64,000 nucleotides of DNA. Source: Streptomyces sp. DH41. Its GTDB lineage: Bacteria; Actinomycetota; Actinomycetes; Streptomycetales; Streptomycetaceae. Location of the stretch: NCBI RefSeq assembly GCF_029813785.1, contig NZ_JARVKY010000003.1:372001-436000 (forward strand), in the 5' to 3' direction. Positions 44,818 to 53,334 of this stretch are shown piece after piece. Every line of letters begins with the position of its first letter. Position 1 is the stretch's first letter. The notes below the pieces were generated by a model. The model saw only the letters and a program-made list of their open reading frames with translations. It was not told the DNA's origin and made no database searches. The translations under genes and the position numbers were made by a program.

Positions 44818-45228
44818 TCAGCCGAGGGAGGCGAGCAGGTCGTTGCACGCTTCCTCGCAGCGGCGGCACGCCTCGGCGCAGACGCGGCAGTGCTCGTGCT
44901 GCTCGGCGTGGCTCGCGCACTCGTCACCGCAGGCTTTGCAGACGGTGGCGCACGCCGTGAGGACGGCCCGGGTGACGTTGGCGTCGTAACCGGTGTGGCG
45001 GGAGAGGACGGCTGCCGTGGCGGCGCAGATGTCGGCGCAGTCGGCGTCGGTCCTGATGCACTTGGTCAGTTCGGCGACCATCTCTTCCGACAGGCAGGCG
45101 TCCGCGCAGGCCGTGCACGCCTGAGCGCAGGCGACGCACTCCTCGATGCAGTGGGCGAGCTTGTCACGGTCCACACCGCCCAGGTCGGCGGGGTGAGCGG
45201 CGAGCATGTCCCGGACAGCAGTGTTCAT
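44818..45228 (-). CDS. Cysteine-rich four-helix-bundle copper-binding protein (Csp-like)
   Basis: 136 aa with many Cys in CxxxC patterns along amphipathic helices (HCIEECVACAQACTACADAC, DADCADICAAT, CATVCKACGDECASH, HCRVCAEACRRCEEAC). This matches copper-storage proteins that bind Cu(I) with inward Cys thiolates. No signal peptide is seen, so cytosolic. GGAGACTCCC precedes the ATG at 45228. Confidence 0.85.
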   Translation of the reverse strand: MNTAVRDMLAAHPADLGGVDRDKLAHCIEECVACAQACTACADACLSEEMVAELTKCIRTDADCADICAATAAVLSRHTGYDANVTRAVLTACATVCKACGDECASHAEQHEHCRVCAEACRRCEEACNDLLASLG

Positions 45229-45504
45229 GGGAGTCTCCAGTGAGTGCGGTGGCAGTGGGAGCGCGAATGGGCCCGGCCCTTGACGCGTAACACCGAACGG
45301 TGGTGGGGAAACCCGCCCGGAGGCGAAGGCGCCCATGGCGGCGGACCCAGTTTTCGAGGCCGACCTCGGGAACGGGTGTCACCTGTCCTCGCCAGGTACG
45401 TGCTGCCGGCTGCAGTAGGCTGACGGCGACAGTGTGTTCCGGGCTTCCCGTCTTCATCGGCCACCAGCAGGCCAGGCCCCTCCCGGCGAGGGACGGACGG
45501 ACGC

Positions 45505-45532
45505 GGGCAGTCCCCTCGCGAGGGGACTGCCC
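45505..45532. repeat. Perfect 28-bp palindrome
   Basis: The left arm GGGCAGTCCCCTCG is followed directly by its exact reverse complement, CGAGGGGACTGCCC, with no spacer. As RNA it would be a long stem with a small TCGCGA loop, as in intrinsic terminators; as DNA it could be an operator. It lies in a divergent region where no transcript should need to end. Confidence 0.9.
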
Positions 45533-45601
45533 TGTGCTGCGCATGGCACGGCCCTGGGAGCCAGGGCGCCGGCGTGTGAGCGGCCGCCCGGCGCCAGTGC
45601 G

Positions 45602-45633
45602 CCGGTCACCGCCACCGGTGTGGCGGTGACCGG
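45602..45633. repeat. Perfect 14-bp inverted repeat with 4-nt loop
   Basis: CCGGTCACCGCCAC, loop CGGT, then GTGGCGGTGACCGG. The arms match exactly. No U-run follows on either side, as is usual for high-GC actinobacterial terminators. It lies about 70 bp from the palindrome at 45505. Confidence 0.9.
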
Positions 45634-45806
45634 GGAGTAGCGTGTGAGTTCGAAGGCCACGCCGTTCCGCTCGCGAACCATGGCGGTCGGTGGCCGCACC
45701 GGAGATGTTCCCTGCGGATCCTGGAGTCCGTCGGCCCTGGTGGAAGAGCGAACCGACCGACTTGCGACCGGGGCTCAGCGCCCGAATCACCGCGAAAGGA
45801 CATCAG

Positions 45807-46522
45807 ATGAATGCCGAGGGCCCGTACGACAGCGGTCGCATCACCCAGTGGCTGCTGGAAACCGAGTCCTTGGAGGACTTCCTCCAGACGCCGCCCTGAC
45901 ACTGGCCCCCTGCGAAGGCGCCGGAGTGACGCTGGAGCGGGACGGCCGCCCCCTCACGGTGGTCAGCGCGGGGATCGCGGCACCCAAACTCGACGAGAAA
46001 CAGTATGGACAGGACGACGGCCCCTGCCTTCAGGCCCTGCGCAGCGGTAAAGAGATCACCGTCGGTGACATGCTGGACGAGACCCGGTGGGGCGACTATC
46101 CCGCCTATGCCGCCTCCTGCGGCATCCGCTCCTCCCTCTCCCTGCCGGTCGCCGCCCACACCGACACCGCGGGCGCGCTCAACCTCTACGCCGACCCGCC
46201 CGACGCGTTCGCCGACAGCGATCTCGCGGCTCTGCGTGCCCTGGCCACTCAGGCAACCGAGGGCATCGCCCTGTCCCAGCGGATCAGTGACGCCCAGGAG
46301 TTCGCCGACCAGATGCAGACCGCCATGCGGTCGCGCAGCGTCATCGACCAAGCGCTCGGCATCATCATGGGTCAGCGCCACTGCACCGCCGACGAGGCGT
46401 TCAACATCCTGCGCTCCGCCTCGCAGCACCGCAATGTCAAACTCCGGGACGTGTGCGCCCAGTTGGTCGCCAGCGTCACCGGGCGTCCTCCCGTGGACCC
46501 TGGCTTCAGGCGTCGCGGCTGA
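45807..46522 (+). pseudogene. GAF-ANTAR regulator, frameshifted near residue 27
   Basis: The gene starts MNAEGPYDSGRITQWLLETE at 45807 and reads FLQTPP then TGA at 45897-45899. The conserved continuation DAALTLAPCEGAGVTLERDG begins in another frame at about 45889 and runs to 46522 through a GAF domain (SSLSLPVAAHTDTAGALNLY) and a C-terminal ANTAR RNA-binding domain (RSVIDQALGIIMGQRHCTAD). A short deletion (about ten bases) would give this. It is either a recent loss or a sequencing error; the body is otherwise intact. Confidence 0.75.
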
Positions 46523-46545
46523 AAGAGGCCGGGGGAGGGAGGGGG

Positions 46546-46884
46546 TCAGTTCCGGCCGAGAGCCTTGGCGAGCTGATCCTTGTTCATCGTGGACCTGCCC
46601 TCGACGCCCTTCTTCTTCGCCTCCTGGTACAGCTGCTCCCGCGTCGGGCCCCCGCCCGAGCCTCCGCGCGAGGAACCGGACTTCTCGCCGCCGCGTCGGG
46701 ACGGTGACTTGCCCTTCGTAGAGCTGCGGCTGGCGGACTTCGCCTCGCCGGACTGTGCACGCTCCTTGTTCACGGTCCGGGCGGCGATTTCCTTGGCCCG
46801 GCCCTTTGACGCCCCGCGGTCCTCGGCGCTGTCCTTGATGTGCTCGTACTGACGCTCCCGCTTGGAACTGGAACCCGCAGGCAT
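46546..46884 (-). CDS. Rho-N/SAP-like small basic protein
   Basis: 112 aa. The N-terminal part (SSSKRERQYEHIKDSAEDRG, KGRAKEIAARTVNKERA) fits the plasmid-stabilisation/KfrB-type pattern common in streptomycetes, followed by a Ser/Gly/Lys linker, and the C-terminus REQLYQEAKKKGVEGRSTMN then KDQLAKALG is a Rho_N/SAP-like helix-turn-helix. TCAGGAGGAG precedes the ATG. A DNA- or RNA-binding role is likely. Confidence 0.75.
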   Translation of the reverse strand: MPAGSSSKRERQYEHIKDSAEDRGASKGRAKEIAARTVNKERAQSGEAKSASRSSTKGKSPSRRGGEKSGSSRGGSGGGPTREQLYQEAKKKGVEGRSTMNKDQLAKALGRN

Positions 46885-47164
46885 GATCGTCTCCTCCTGA
46901 TACCGGTCGTTCGCACGTCCCGATCTGATGAGTGCCGGAACGGGTTGCCCGTGTTGCGGTGGCCAAACGGCCTTGACGGCGGGCCCTCCCGATGGCACCG
47001 CGCGAACGTTGATCTGCTGATGCTCACTCCCGGCCGCCGGTGACCTCCCGGTGATGCGAACCGCTGGGATGGGTCATTCAGCCAGCCCCGGTGGGGAGTC
47101 GACCGGCTTGTGCCTCACCAAGTGGTGCCGGCTTTGCGCCGAGACGCTCGCGTGGGGCGCGTCG

Positions 47165-48064
47165 TTACTGCAGTTGGGTGAGCAGGACGCCTTCTCGCAC
47201 GGCCCATGGAGAGAGTGTGACGTGAGCGATGCCGAGGCATCGCATGGCGGTGTGCGCGATGATCGCACCGGTCAGGCACTGGCGTGTGCGTGTGGGGGAG
47301 ATACCTGGCAGCTCGGCCCGTGCGGGCGCGGGCAGTTCGGCCAGCGCCGCAGGCCGGCCTTGAGATCGTGGCGGTCCAACGGAGGTGGGACGAAGACCCC
47401 TCGCCGGGCGGGGGCCGCCCCGCAAAGCCTGCCGAGCCGGTGGAAGTTGCGTGGGGTCGCCACGGCGGTGCGCGGCTCCTCCCACTGCATCCGGGCGGTG
47501 ACGTCGCGCAGTTCGTGGCGCACGCGACGCCGTACCCTGCGGAGCTGTTCGGGCGTGGGGGTGGCGTCGTGATCCAGGTACTCCCATGTCAGGTGGACGA
47601 CACCGAGCGGCAGGGAGACGGCGAAGTCAGGAGTACGGCCCCGGCCGGAGGCTATTTCGAGAGAGCCGCCGCCGATGTCGAGCAGAACCATGGGCCCGGC
47701 TTGCAGGCCGATCCAGTCGCGCGCGGCCAGGAACGTCAGCTCGGCTTCCAAGTCGCCGGGAAGGATGTGCACGTCCAGGCCGGTGCGCGCGTACCTCGGC
47801 CAGGACGTGCTGCTGGTTGGCGGCGTCCCGGACGGCGGCGGTCGCCACGGCGAGCGGTTCGCCCACTCCCCAGTGGGCGGCCTCCCGGCGCATCCCGATG
47901 ATCGTCTCCGCCAGCTGTTCCACGGCGCCCGAGGCGAGCCGGCCGTCGCCGGTGCACTTCTCCGCGAGCCGCAGTCGCCGCTTACTGCTGTGCACCGGCA
48001 GCGGAACGTCACCGTGTCCGTCGGCGACGACCAGCCGCACCGTGCTCGATCCGATCTCCACCAC
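47165..48064 (-). pseudogene. Ppx/GppA phosphatase, broken by two frameshifts
   Basis: Three frames in order cover one protein. The first reads VEIGSSTVRLVVADGHGD to DAANQQHVLAEVRA (48064 to about 47800). The second reads RTGLDVHILPGDLEAELTFL with VLLDIGGGSLEIASG (about 47790 to 47350). The third reads AELPGISPTRTRQCLTGAII, with MRCLGIAHVTLSPWAVREGV, to 47165. These are the ordered blocks of exopolyphosphatase/guanosine pentaphosphate phosphatase. At least two indels break it. Confidence 0.75.
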
Positions 48065-48255
48065 GCCCGAGTCGCATGGGTGGTGAGTAACCGGCGACGG
48101 TCCTCGTACGCCTGTGCATCAGTGCTTCGAGAGGCTTTTGCAGCCGTGAAGGGCGAGCGCATCGGTGACCGGGTGACCCGCCGTCGTCGATCACGTCGGC
48201 GTGAGGCCGCCAGACGAGGAGCGGCCCGTCGACGGCTCGCGGCCGGATCAGGCTC

Positions 48256-48483
48256 TCAGCCTGTGAGAGGCGTCTTGTCCGCCCACCGGGCCCCAGACAT
48301 CTGGTGGCGCGCCGCGAGGAGGGCGGAGTCGATGTCACGCGTACCGGTGGACACGCACAGGGTGTAGCTGACGTCGTCCAGGCGCTGCCGGGCTTCCTCA
48401 CCGCTGCTTTCGGCGTGCAGCGTGCGCAGCGCCTCGTACTGCTCGACCAGGTTCTTCAACACGGCCGGGTGGGCCATCAGCAT
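48256..48483 (-). CDS. DUF5133-family protein
   Basis: 75 aa. The sequence MLMAHPAVLKNLVEQYEALR, RQRLDDVSYTLCVSTGTRDI, DSALLAARHQM fits the streptomycete DUF5133 family, of unknown function. AAGGGAGACCCCCG precedes the ATG at 48483. It is downstream of, and on the same strand as, the CBS gene but separated by a strong hairpin. Confidence 0.8.
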   Translation of the reverse strand: MLMAHPAVLKNLVEQYEALRTLHAESSGEEARQRLDDVSYTLCVSTGTRDIDSALLAARHQMSGARWADKTPLTG

Positions 48484-48538
48484 CGGGGGTCTCCCTTGGT
48501 CGCCGCCACTCGCTCGGGTCGCACACGGACCTGGGTGC

Positions 48539-48593
48539 CCCGAGCCCCGGCCCGCAGTCTCACGTCGTGTGGGACAAGGGGCCGGGGCTCGGG
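48539..48593 (-). terminator. Hairpin terminator of the CBS-domain gene
   Basis: Perfect 15-bp inverted repeat (CCCGAGCCCCGGCCC, and GGGCCGGGGCTCGGG) with a 25-nt loop, starting 13 bases after the stop of the minus-strand CBS gene. The position and strength fit a terminator; it has no U-tract. Confidence 0.75.
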
Positions 48594-48605
48594 ACAGGGG
48601 CGACG

Positions 48606-49022
48606 TCAGTCGGTGGACAGCGCCTGCAGCAGATCACCGACCTGGGGGTCGGGCAGGGAGCGGGCGACATCGGCCTGGGCGACCATGCCGACCAGGTCGT
48701 GTCCGTCGATCACCGGCAGGCGGCGCACCTTGTGAGCGGACATGGTGCGCAGGATCTCCTGCACGTCGTCGTCGGCACCGATGGTGACGGCCTCACCCTG
48801 GGCCAGCTCCCCGGCCGGACAGGTGGCCGGGTCCTTGCCGGCACCCAGGACCTTCACCACGATGTCCCGGTCGGTCAGGACACCCTTCAGCTTGTTGTCG
48901 GTGCCGCAGATCGGCAGGGCGCCGACCCCGAGGTCCTTCATTTTGCGGGCCGCGTCCAGCACCGTCTCCTCGGCACCGACGCATTCGGCTCCGCCGGTCA
49001 TGATGTCTCGCGCCTTGGTCAT
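48606..49022 (-). CDS. CBS-domain protein
   Basis: 138 aa with two CBS motifs: MTGGAECVGAEETVLDAARK then LGVGALPICGTDNKLKGVLT, and AVTIGADDDVQEILRTMSAH then KVRRLPVIDGHDLVGMVAQA. Such pairs bind adenine nucleotides. The ATG at 49022 follows GGGGAGTCC. No catalytic domain is attached. It is common in streptomycete stress regions. Confidence 0.88.
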   Translation of the reverse strand: MTKARDIMTGGAECVGAEETVLDAARKMKDLGVGALPICGTDNKLKGVLTDRDIVVKVLGAGKDPATCPAGELAQGEAVTIGADDDVQEILRTMSAHKVRRLPVIDGHDLVGMVAQADVARSLPDPQVGDLLQALSTD

Positions 49023-49232
49023 GGACTCCCCTTCTTCGGCGTGCCGCCTCCCGCACGGGTGCCGAGGGGCGGCGGTTGAACTGATGCGACATGTGTTCCC
49101 GAGTGCCAGGGCTGGTAACGGGCTCTTTCCTGCTCTTCCGCTCACCGCGTGCGTGCGTGCGCAGCCTGCGAGTGACGGTCGTGCGACCGTCCCTCAAGGC
49201 GTGGCACGGGGCGCGGCGGTTACCCGTCCGTC

Positions 49233-50039
49233 ATGACTGACACACGGCCACTCGCCCTGATCACCGGCGCGTCCAGCGGAATCGGCCACGAACTGGCCCG
49301 GCAGTTCGCGCACCACGGCTACGACCTGGTGGTGAACGCCGAGGACGAGGCGCTGGAGTCCGCCGCCCAGTACCTGCGGGAGTCGGGAGCGGAGGTCCGC
49401 GCGGTGCGCGCCGATCTCCGGACCGGCGAGGGACGCTTCCTCCTTCTCGACGCGCTCGACGGACTGACCGTCGACGTCGCCGTCCTCAACGCCGGGGTGG
49501 GCCGGGGCGGAGCCTTCGTGGACACCGATCTCGCCGACGATCAGGAGGTCATCGACCTCAATGTCACCGCGACCGTGAGACTGGCCAAGCCGCTCCTGCG
49601 GGCCATGGTGGCGCGAGGAGCGGGCCGGCTCACCTTCACCTCGTCCGTCGCCTCGACGATGCCCGGCTCCTTCCAGCCCGTTTACAACGCCTGCAAGTCG
49701 TTCGTGCAGTCCTTCGCCCAGGCCCTAACGGAGGAGGTGAAGGACACCGGCGTGACCGTGACCGCCTTCATGCCGGGACCGACGGACACGGCCTTCTTCG
49801 ACCGGGCCGGCATGGCGGAAGACACCCGGATCGGCACCATGAAGAAGGACGATCCGGCACTGGTGGCCGAGCAGGCATTCGAAGCGATCATGGCGGGTGA
49901 GACGAAGGCCGTGACCGGGTCCTTGAAGACCAAGGCGCAAGGGCTGGCGGGAAAGGTGCTGCCCGACGGGGTCAAGGCGGCGGCCCACCGGCGACTGGCG
50001 GAACCGGGAACCGGCAAGGCCCCCGAGCAGCCGTCCTGA
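49233..50039 (+). CDS. Short-chain dehydrogenase/reductase
   Basis: 268 aa classical SDR. It has the cofactor motif TGASSGIG, LNAGVG, a catalytic Ser in FTSSVAS and YNACK. A decayed relative lies at 26490-26741. The C-terminal part (GMAEDTRIGTMKKDDPALVA) is typical of DltE-type SDRs. The substrate is unknown. Confidence 0.88.
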   Translation: MTDTRPLALITGASSGIGHELARQFAHHGYDLVVNAEDEALESAAQYLRESGAEVRAVRADLRTGEGRFLLLDALDGLTVDVAVLNAGVGRGGAFVDTDLADDQEVIDLNVTATVRLAKPLLRAMVARGAGRLTFTSSVASTMPGSFQPVYNACKSFVQSFAQALTEEVKDTGVTVTAFMPGPTDTAFFDRAGMAEDTRIGTMKKDDPALVAEQAFEAIMAGETKAVTGSLKTKAQGLAGKVLPDGVKAAAHRRLAEPGTGKAPEQPS

Positions 50040-50246
50040 GGGGCGGACGGGCGTCGCCGCGCCCGCCCGAAATATCTGCTCCGTCGGCGCCGAGTCCCCT
50101 GGTTTCCGTTGCCTGACGGGAGAGCACCGGCCTCTGAGGGGCGGGTAGGGCGACGTCGGCGGTACGCAGCGCTCGGACCGGCGTACCGCAGGCCGGTCCG
50201 AGGAAGAACCGCTGGCGGGAGGCTCGCCCGCTCAAAGGTGCGCAGC

Positions 50247-51518
50247 TCACACGGGTGTCGGCGTGCGCTCACTCGTCGTCCGCACGTCCTGTACGGCGAA
50301 GCCGCTGCGCACTCGTGCCGGGATGCGCCGCAGGGAAATCCTCAGGTCCTGGCCGGGGACGGCGTATTCGAGATCGGCAAGACGAAGCGCGAGCGCTTCG
50401 AGCAGTCCGATGGTCAGCCCTTCCCCGGGGCAGCGGTGACCGGTGCGTGGTTCGCCGCCGCCCTGCGGGACCAGTTCGTCACGCTCGACGGCATGCTGGA
50501 GGAACCGCTCGGGGCGGAAGACGAACGGGTCGCCCCACAGCTTCTCGTCGTGGTTCTGGCCGAAGACGTCGAGCAGCACCATCCCGCCGGCCGGCAGCGA
50601 GACTCCCCGCCAGGCCAGATCGCGGATGGCCAGGCCGCCGAGGAACGGGGCGAACGGGTAGAAACGGCGTACCTCGTGCGCGAACGCGGTGGCGTAGGCG
50701 GGGCCGCCGCCGCGCAGGCGCTCACGCAGGCCGGGTTGCAGATGCAGCGCGTGCGCCGTGTAGGCGACGAACCAGCAGACCGCGACGGTGGGGCGCAGGA
50801 CGTTCAGCAGCTCGACCGCGGCCGTGTGCGGGTGGAGCAGTTCGCCGTCGGCCTCGCGGTGCTCGCACACGGCGGCGAGCACCGATCCGTCAGGGGCGGC
50901 TGCCTCGCCGGCGCGCATGTCCTCGATGAGCTGGGTGAAGCGCTGCTCCTGGCGGCTCCGGGCACGTCGCGCTCGCCAGTGCCGTGGCCCGGCGGTGGCG
51001 AAGCCGTCGATCATGGCGACCAGGTCGCGGGCAAGGTCCTTCGTCTCTTCGGTGTCCTCGCCGAGCGGAACACCCGCCCAGCGGCACACGCCGCGGGTGA
51101 GCACCACGCTCGCCGCGTCGAACAGCACGGTCTGCTCGGCCTCGCCCCACTGCCGGACCGCGTCGTCCCACACGGCCGTCACGTGCTCGACGAGACCGGC
51201 GATCCGGTCGGGGCGCAGCAACGGCAGGAAGAACTCCTTGCGGGCGCGGTGCGCATCGCCGTCGAGCGTGTGGACGGCGTCATGACCGAACAAGGTGCTC
51301 AGCACAGGCCCCGGCAGGGCGCCGCCGCGGCGTACGTTCCCTTCGTCGTAGAAGAACCGCACCGCTTCCGGTCCGCGCACGACGAGCGCCGGCTTGCCCA
51401 GCACCCGAGTGCGAGCCACGCCGTCGGGACGTTCCCGCAGCACGCTGGGCAACCAGGAGTAGCCCTGGACGAGAGCCGGCAGGGAACGGTCGATCAAGGG
51501 TGCGGTCGGCATCTGCAT
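50247..51518 (-). CDS. Cytochrome P450 of the CYP152 peroxygenase family
   Basis: 423 aa from the ATG at 51518; starts at 51524 (GTG) and 51512 (ATG) are also possible. The heme-binding region reads RTGHRCPGEGLTIGLL with the axial Cys, and ExxR is in EVRRFYPF. Instead of the acid-alcohol pair of normal P450s the I-helix reads VLRPTVAVCWFV, the Arg-Pro pair that marks H2O2-using fatty acid peroxygenases (SPalpha, BSbeta, OleT). It would hydroxylate or decarboxylate fatty acids with H2O2 and needs no redox partner. No ferredoxin or reductase gene is adjacent. Confidence 0.88.
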   Translation of the reverse strand: MQMPTAPLIDRSLPALVQGYSWLPSVLRERPDGVARTRVLGKPALVVRGPEAVRFFYDEGNVRRGGALPGPVLSTLFGHDAVHTLDGDAHRARKEFFLPLLRPDRIAGLVEHVTAVWDDAVRQWGEAEQTVLFDAASVVLTRGVCRWAGVPLGEDTEETKDLARDLVAMIDGFATAGPRHWRARRARSRQEQRFTQLIEDMRAGEAAAPDGSVLAAVCEHREADGELLHPHTAAVELLNVLRPTVAVCWFVAYTAHALHLQPGLRERLRGGGPAYATAFAHEVRRFYPFAPFLGGLAIRDLAWRGVSLPAGGMVLLDVFGQNHDEKLWGDPFVFRPERFLQHAVERDELVPQGGGEPRTGHRCPGEGLTIGLLEALALRLADLEYAVPGQDLRISLRRIPARVRSGFAVQDVRTTSERTPTPV

Positions 51519-51524
51519 GGCCAC

Positions 51525-52058
51525 CGGGTGCCCGCGCCCTCAGCCGGGACACGTGGTGGTCGATACAAGAAGGCGAACAGTGAGGCGCCGGAGTCGTGGG
51601 CTGGCCGATCCCCCTGGGCGGACTGAAGCGCGCGCTGTGCGTGCGCGCCGGTGACACCGTCACCGCTGATCGGTATGCCGACGCCCTCGCGCTGAAGAGC
51701 GGGCGTGGATGCATCGGCGGGCCAGATCGCGGACCCTCCCTCTATGGACAGCACAAGCCGCGGCCCGAGCGTGTGACACCTCCTTGGGGGAGGCGTCACC
51801 TCCGAGCAGGTGGAGCAGCGGAGCGATTGGTACAGACGGCGTCGGTCAAAAGAACTTCATGGACGTCGCCACCTTGGATGATCGCATGGCCGGATAGCGG
51901 GCGCTGCCCGGCCCAAGACCGAGCCCCCGATGCATCCACCCACGGCCAGCGACTTATGCGCGCTACGTTCCTCATCCGTGCGCCCGGTGCCCGGGGCGGC
52001 GCGAAGCGGGAGGCGGCTACCGCGCCGGCAGCCGCCTGGTGGTCATCGCGCCGCCCGG
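51525..52058. other. Intergenic region; nothing beyond a terminator seen
   Basis: About 530 bp between the CYP152 gene start and the cold-shock gene end, both on the minus strand. No coding-like frame was found. It holds the P450 promoter region and the cspA hairpin at 52011-52037. Confidence 0.5.
52011..52037 (-). terminator. Hairpin terminator of the cold-shock gene
   Basis: AGGCGGCT (52011-52018) pairs with AGCCGCCT (52030-52037) around an 11-nt loop, about 20 bases after the stop of the minus-strand cold-shock gene. No T-run. Confidence 0.55.
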
Positions 52059-52262
52059 TCAGCGCCGGACGATGTTCTGCGCCTGCGGCCCCTTCTGGCC
52101 CTGTCCGACCTCAAAAGTGACGTGCTCTCCCTCTGTCAGCTCGCGGAACCCATTGCCCTGGATCTCGGAGTAGTGCGCGAAGACGTCCGCGCCCCCGTCG
52201 TCCTGCGCGATGAAGCCGTAGCCCTTTTCGCTGTTGAACCACTTCACGGTGCCGCTGGCCAT
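52059..52262 (-). CDS. Cold-shock protein, CspA family
   Basis: 67 aa. It has the RNP1 motif in KGYGFIAQ and RNP2 in VFAHYSEI, and starts [17 protein letters not shown]. Length and motifs match the family of single-stranded nucleic acid chaperones. The 5' flank (52263-52640) may hold a long leader as in other csp genes. Confidence 0.95.
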   Translation of the reverse strand: MASGTVKWFNSEKGYGFIAQDDGGADVFAHYSEIQGNGFRELTEGEHVTFEVGQGQKGPQAQNIVRR

Positions 52263-52639
52263 ACTGTCGATCCTTCGTTCATGCGCGGAGGAACAGCCCA
52301 GCTATCTGGGCATGGTCCGGCTCCCGGCAGCAGGAGCCGCAATCGTTGTACCCCGCACTGTCCCGCTTATCCGACCGACGACACACCCAGCCCCCAGGCG
52401 GCCACCGCCGTCCTTTCCGACTCCGCAGGCCATTGCATGCGCGCCTGCGGCCGGTGGTGACAGATGAAGACGGCCCCGACGCCGAGCGCGGGGCCGGAGC
52501 CGTCGACGACGCAGGTCCCGTCGTGGGGCGAGCAGAACCCGCGCGTACTGCCCAACGCATCGGGTATCAGGTCGTTACGCTGCCGATGCCTGCAGTCGGC
52601 TGACCGGCATCGCGCAGTCGACCGGGGAATGTCAGGCCA
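52263..52639. other. Intergenic region between cspA and the isomerase pseudogene
   Basis: About 380 bp upstream of the cold-shock gene; it should contain its promoter and leader. The minus-strand frame after the isomerase fragment stays open to 52367 but shows no recognisable protein. The 3' edge still matches the flank of the intact isomerase gene (compare 52608-52660 with 23330-23385). Confidence 0.45.
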
Positions 52640-53092
52640 CGACACGATGTGCCGGAGCAGCGGCGGCGGATAGCCCGCGGCGAGCAAGGGCCCGCGTACG
52701 TCACGGTCAAGGTCGGGCAGATAGCCGAGGAGTACGTCGGCAGGCCCGGTGATCTTCACCTCACCGCACGCCGCGGGCAGCACAAGTGTCTCCGCCCGGC
52801 CGAGCACCTCGTTCCACCCACCCGCTCTTACCCGCATCGGAGCACCGACGTTCAACAGGATCTGCGCGGTGGCGAAGGAGTGCCGCATCGGCTCCGCGGT
52901 CCCGGCACGCCAGCGTTCGAGCGCGAAGTACGGACCGGCGCACAGGAACACGCGTTCCACCGCGTCTCCGACGGCGATACTCAGCCCGGAGGTGAAATCC
53001 GGACGGGCCGCCAGGTCAGCCTCGAGCATCAGCATGTCAAGGTTGGATCGAAGCTCCTCGTCGCCCACTGGGGAACCGTCCTCCATCTTCCA
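52640..53092 (-). pseudogene. Truncated copy of the mannose-6-phosphate isomerase gene (C-terminal ~150 codons)
   Basis: Translation from WKMEDGSPVGDEELRSNLDM to AAGYPPPLLRHIVS is nearly identical to the C-terminus of the intact gene at 23365-24438. The DNA is also nearly identical over about 450 bp. The match starts abruptly at about 53092: upstream of that point the sequence is unrelated. The N-terminal zinc-binding half is missing and the original stop is lost. Recombination or insertion of the nearby element could have made it. Confidence 0.9.
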
Positions 53093-53201
53093 GCTGACAC
53101 CGGTCTCCCGGGAGGGTCCGTACCCGCGCAGCATCGGTGGGATGGCCACTCGCATGGGGGTACTGAGGCCCGGTCCTGGTTGGCGACGAGCGAAACATAG
53201 A

Positions 53202-53236
53202 CCGTGATCGCCGGTTGGCCAAACCGGCGATCACGG
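53202..53236. repeat. Perfect 15-bp inverted repeat with 5-nt loop
   Basis: CCGTGATCGCCGGTT, loop GGCCA, AACCGGCGATCACGG. The arms match exactly. It lies between the isomerase fragment and the truncated integrase, where it may be a bidirectional terminator or a recombination site. A second, shorter repeat (GTGTTC, 5 bases, GAACAC) is at 53272-53288. Confidence 0.85.
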
Positions 53237-53334
53237 CAATCCTTGGAGGGGCTCGTCACCCCCCGGGCTTGGTGTTCGACATGAACACATAAGGCTGCGC
53301 TGGGGCTCCCACACTCCAAGGAAAGCGAGTAGTC

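Larger units (their letters stand above)
45229..45806. other. Divergent intergenic region with two perfect hairpins
   Basis: 577 bp between the copper protein gene (minus) and the GAF-ANTAR gene (plus), both transcribed outward. No coding-like frame was found. It contains two perfect inverted repeats (45505-45532 and 45602-45633), listed separately. Confidence 0.5.

Noticed and set aside
45897..45899. UGA in the GAF-ANTAR gene as a second Sec codon
   Set aside because: Reading through UGA gives no conserved continuation; the conserved sequence resumes in a different frame, so it is a frameshift.
52367..53155. A 262-aa isomerase gene
   Set aside because: Only the middle 150 codons match the isomerase; both ends are unrelated sequence, and the zinc-binding half is absent.
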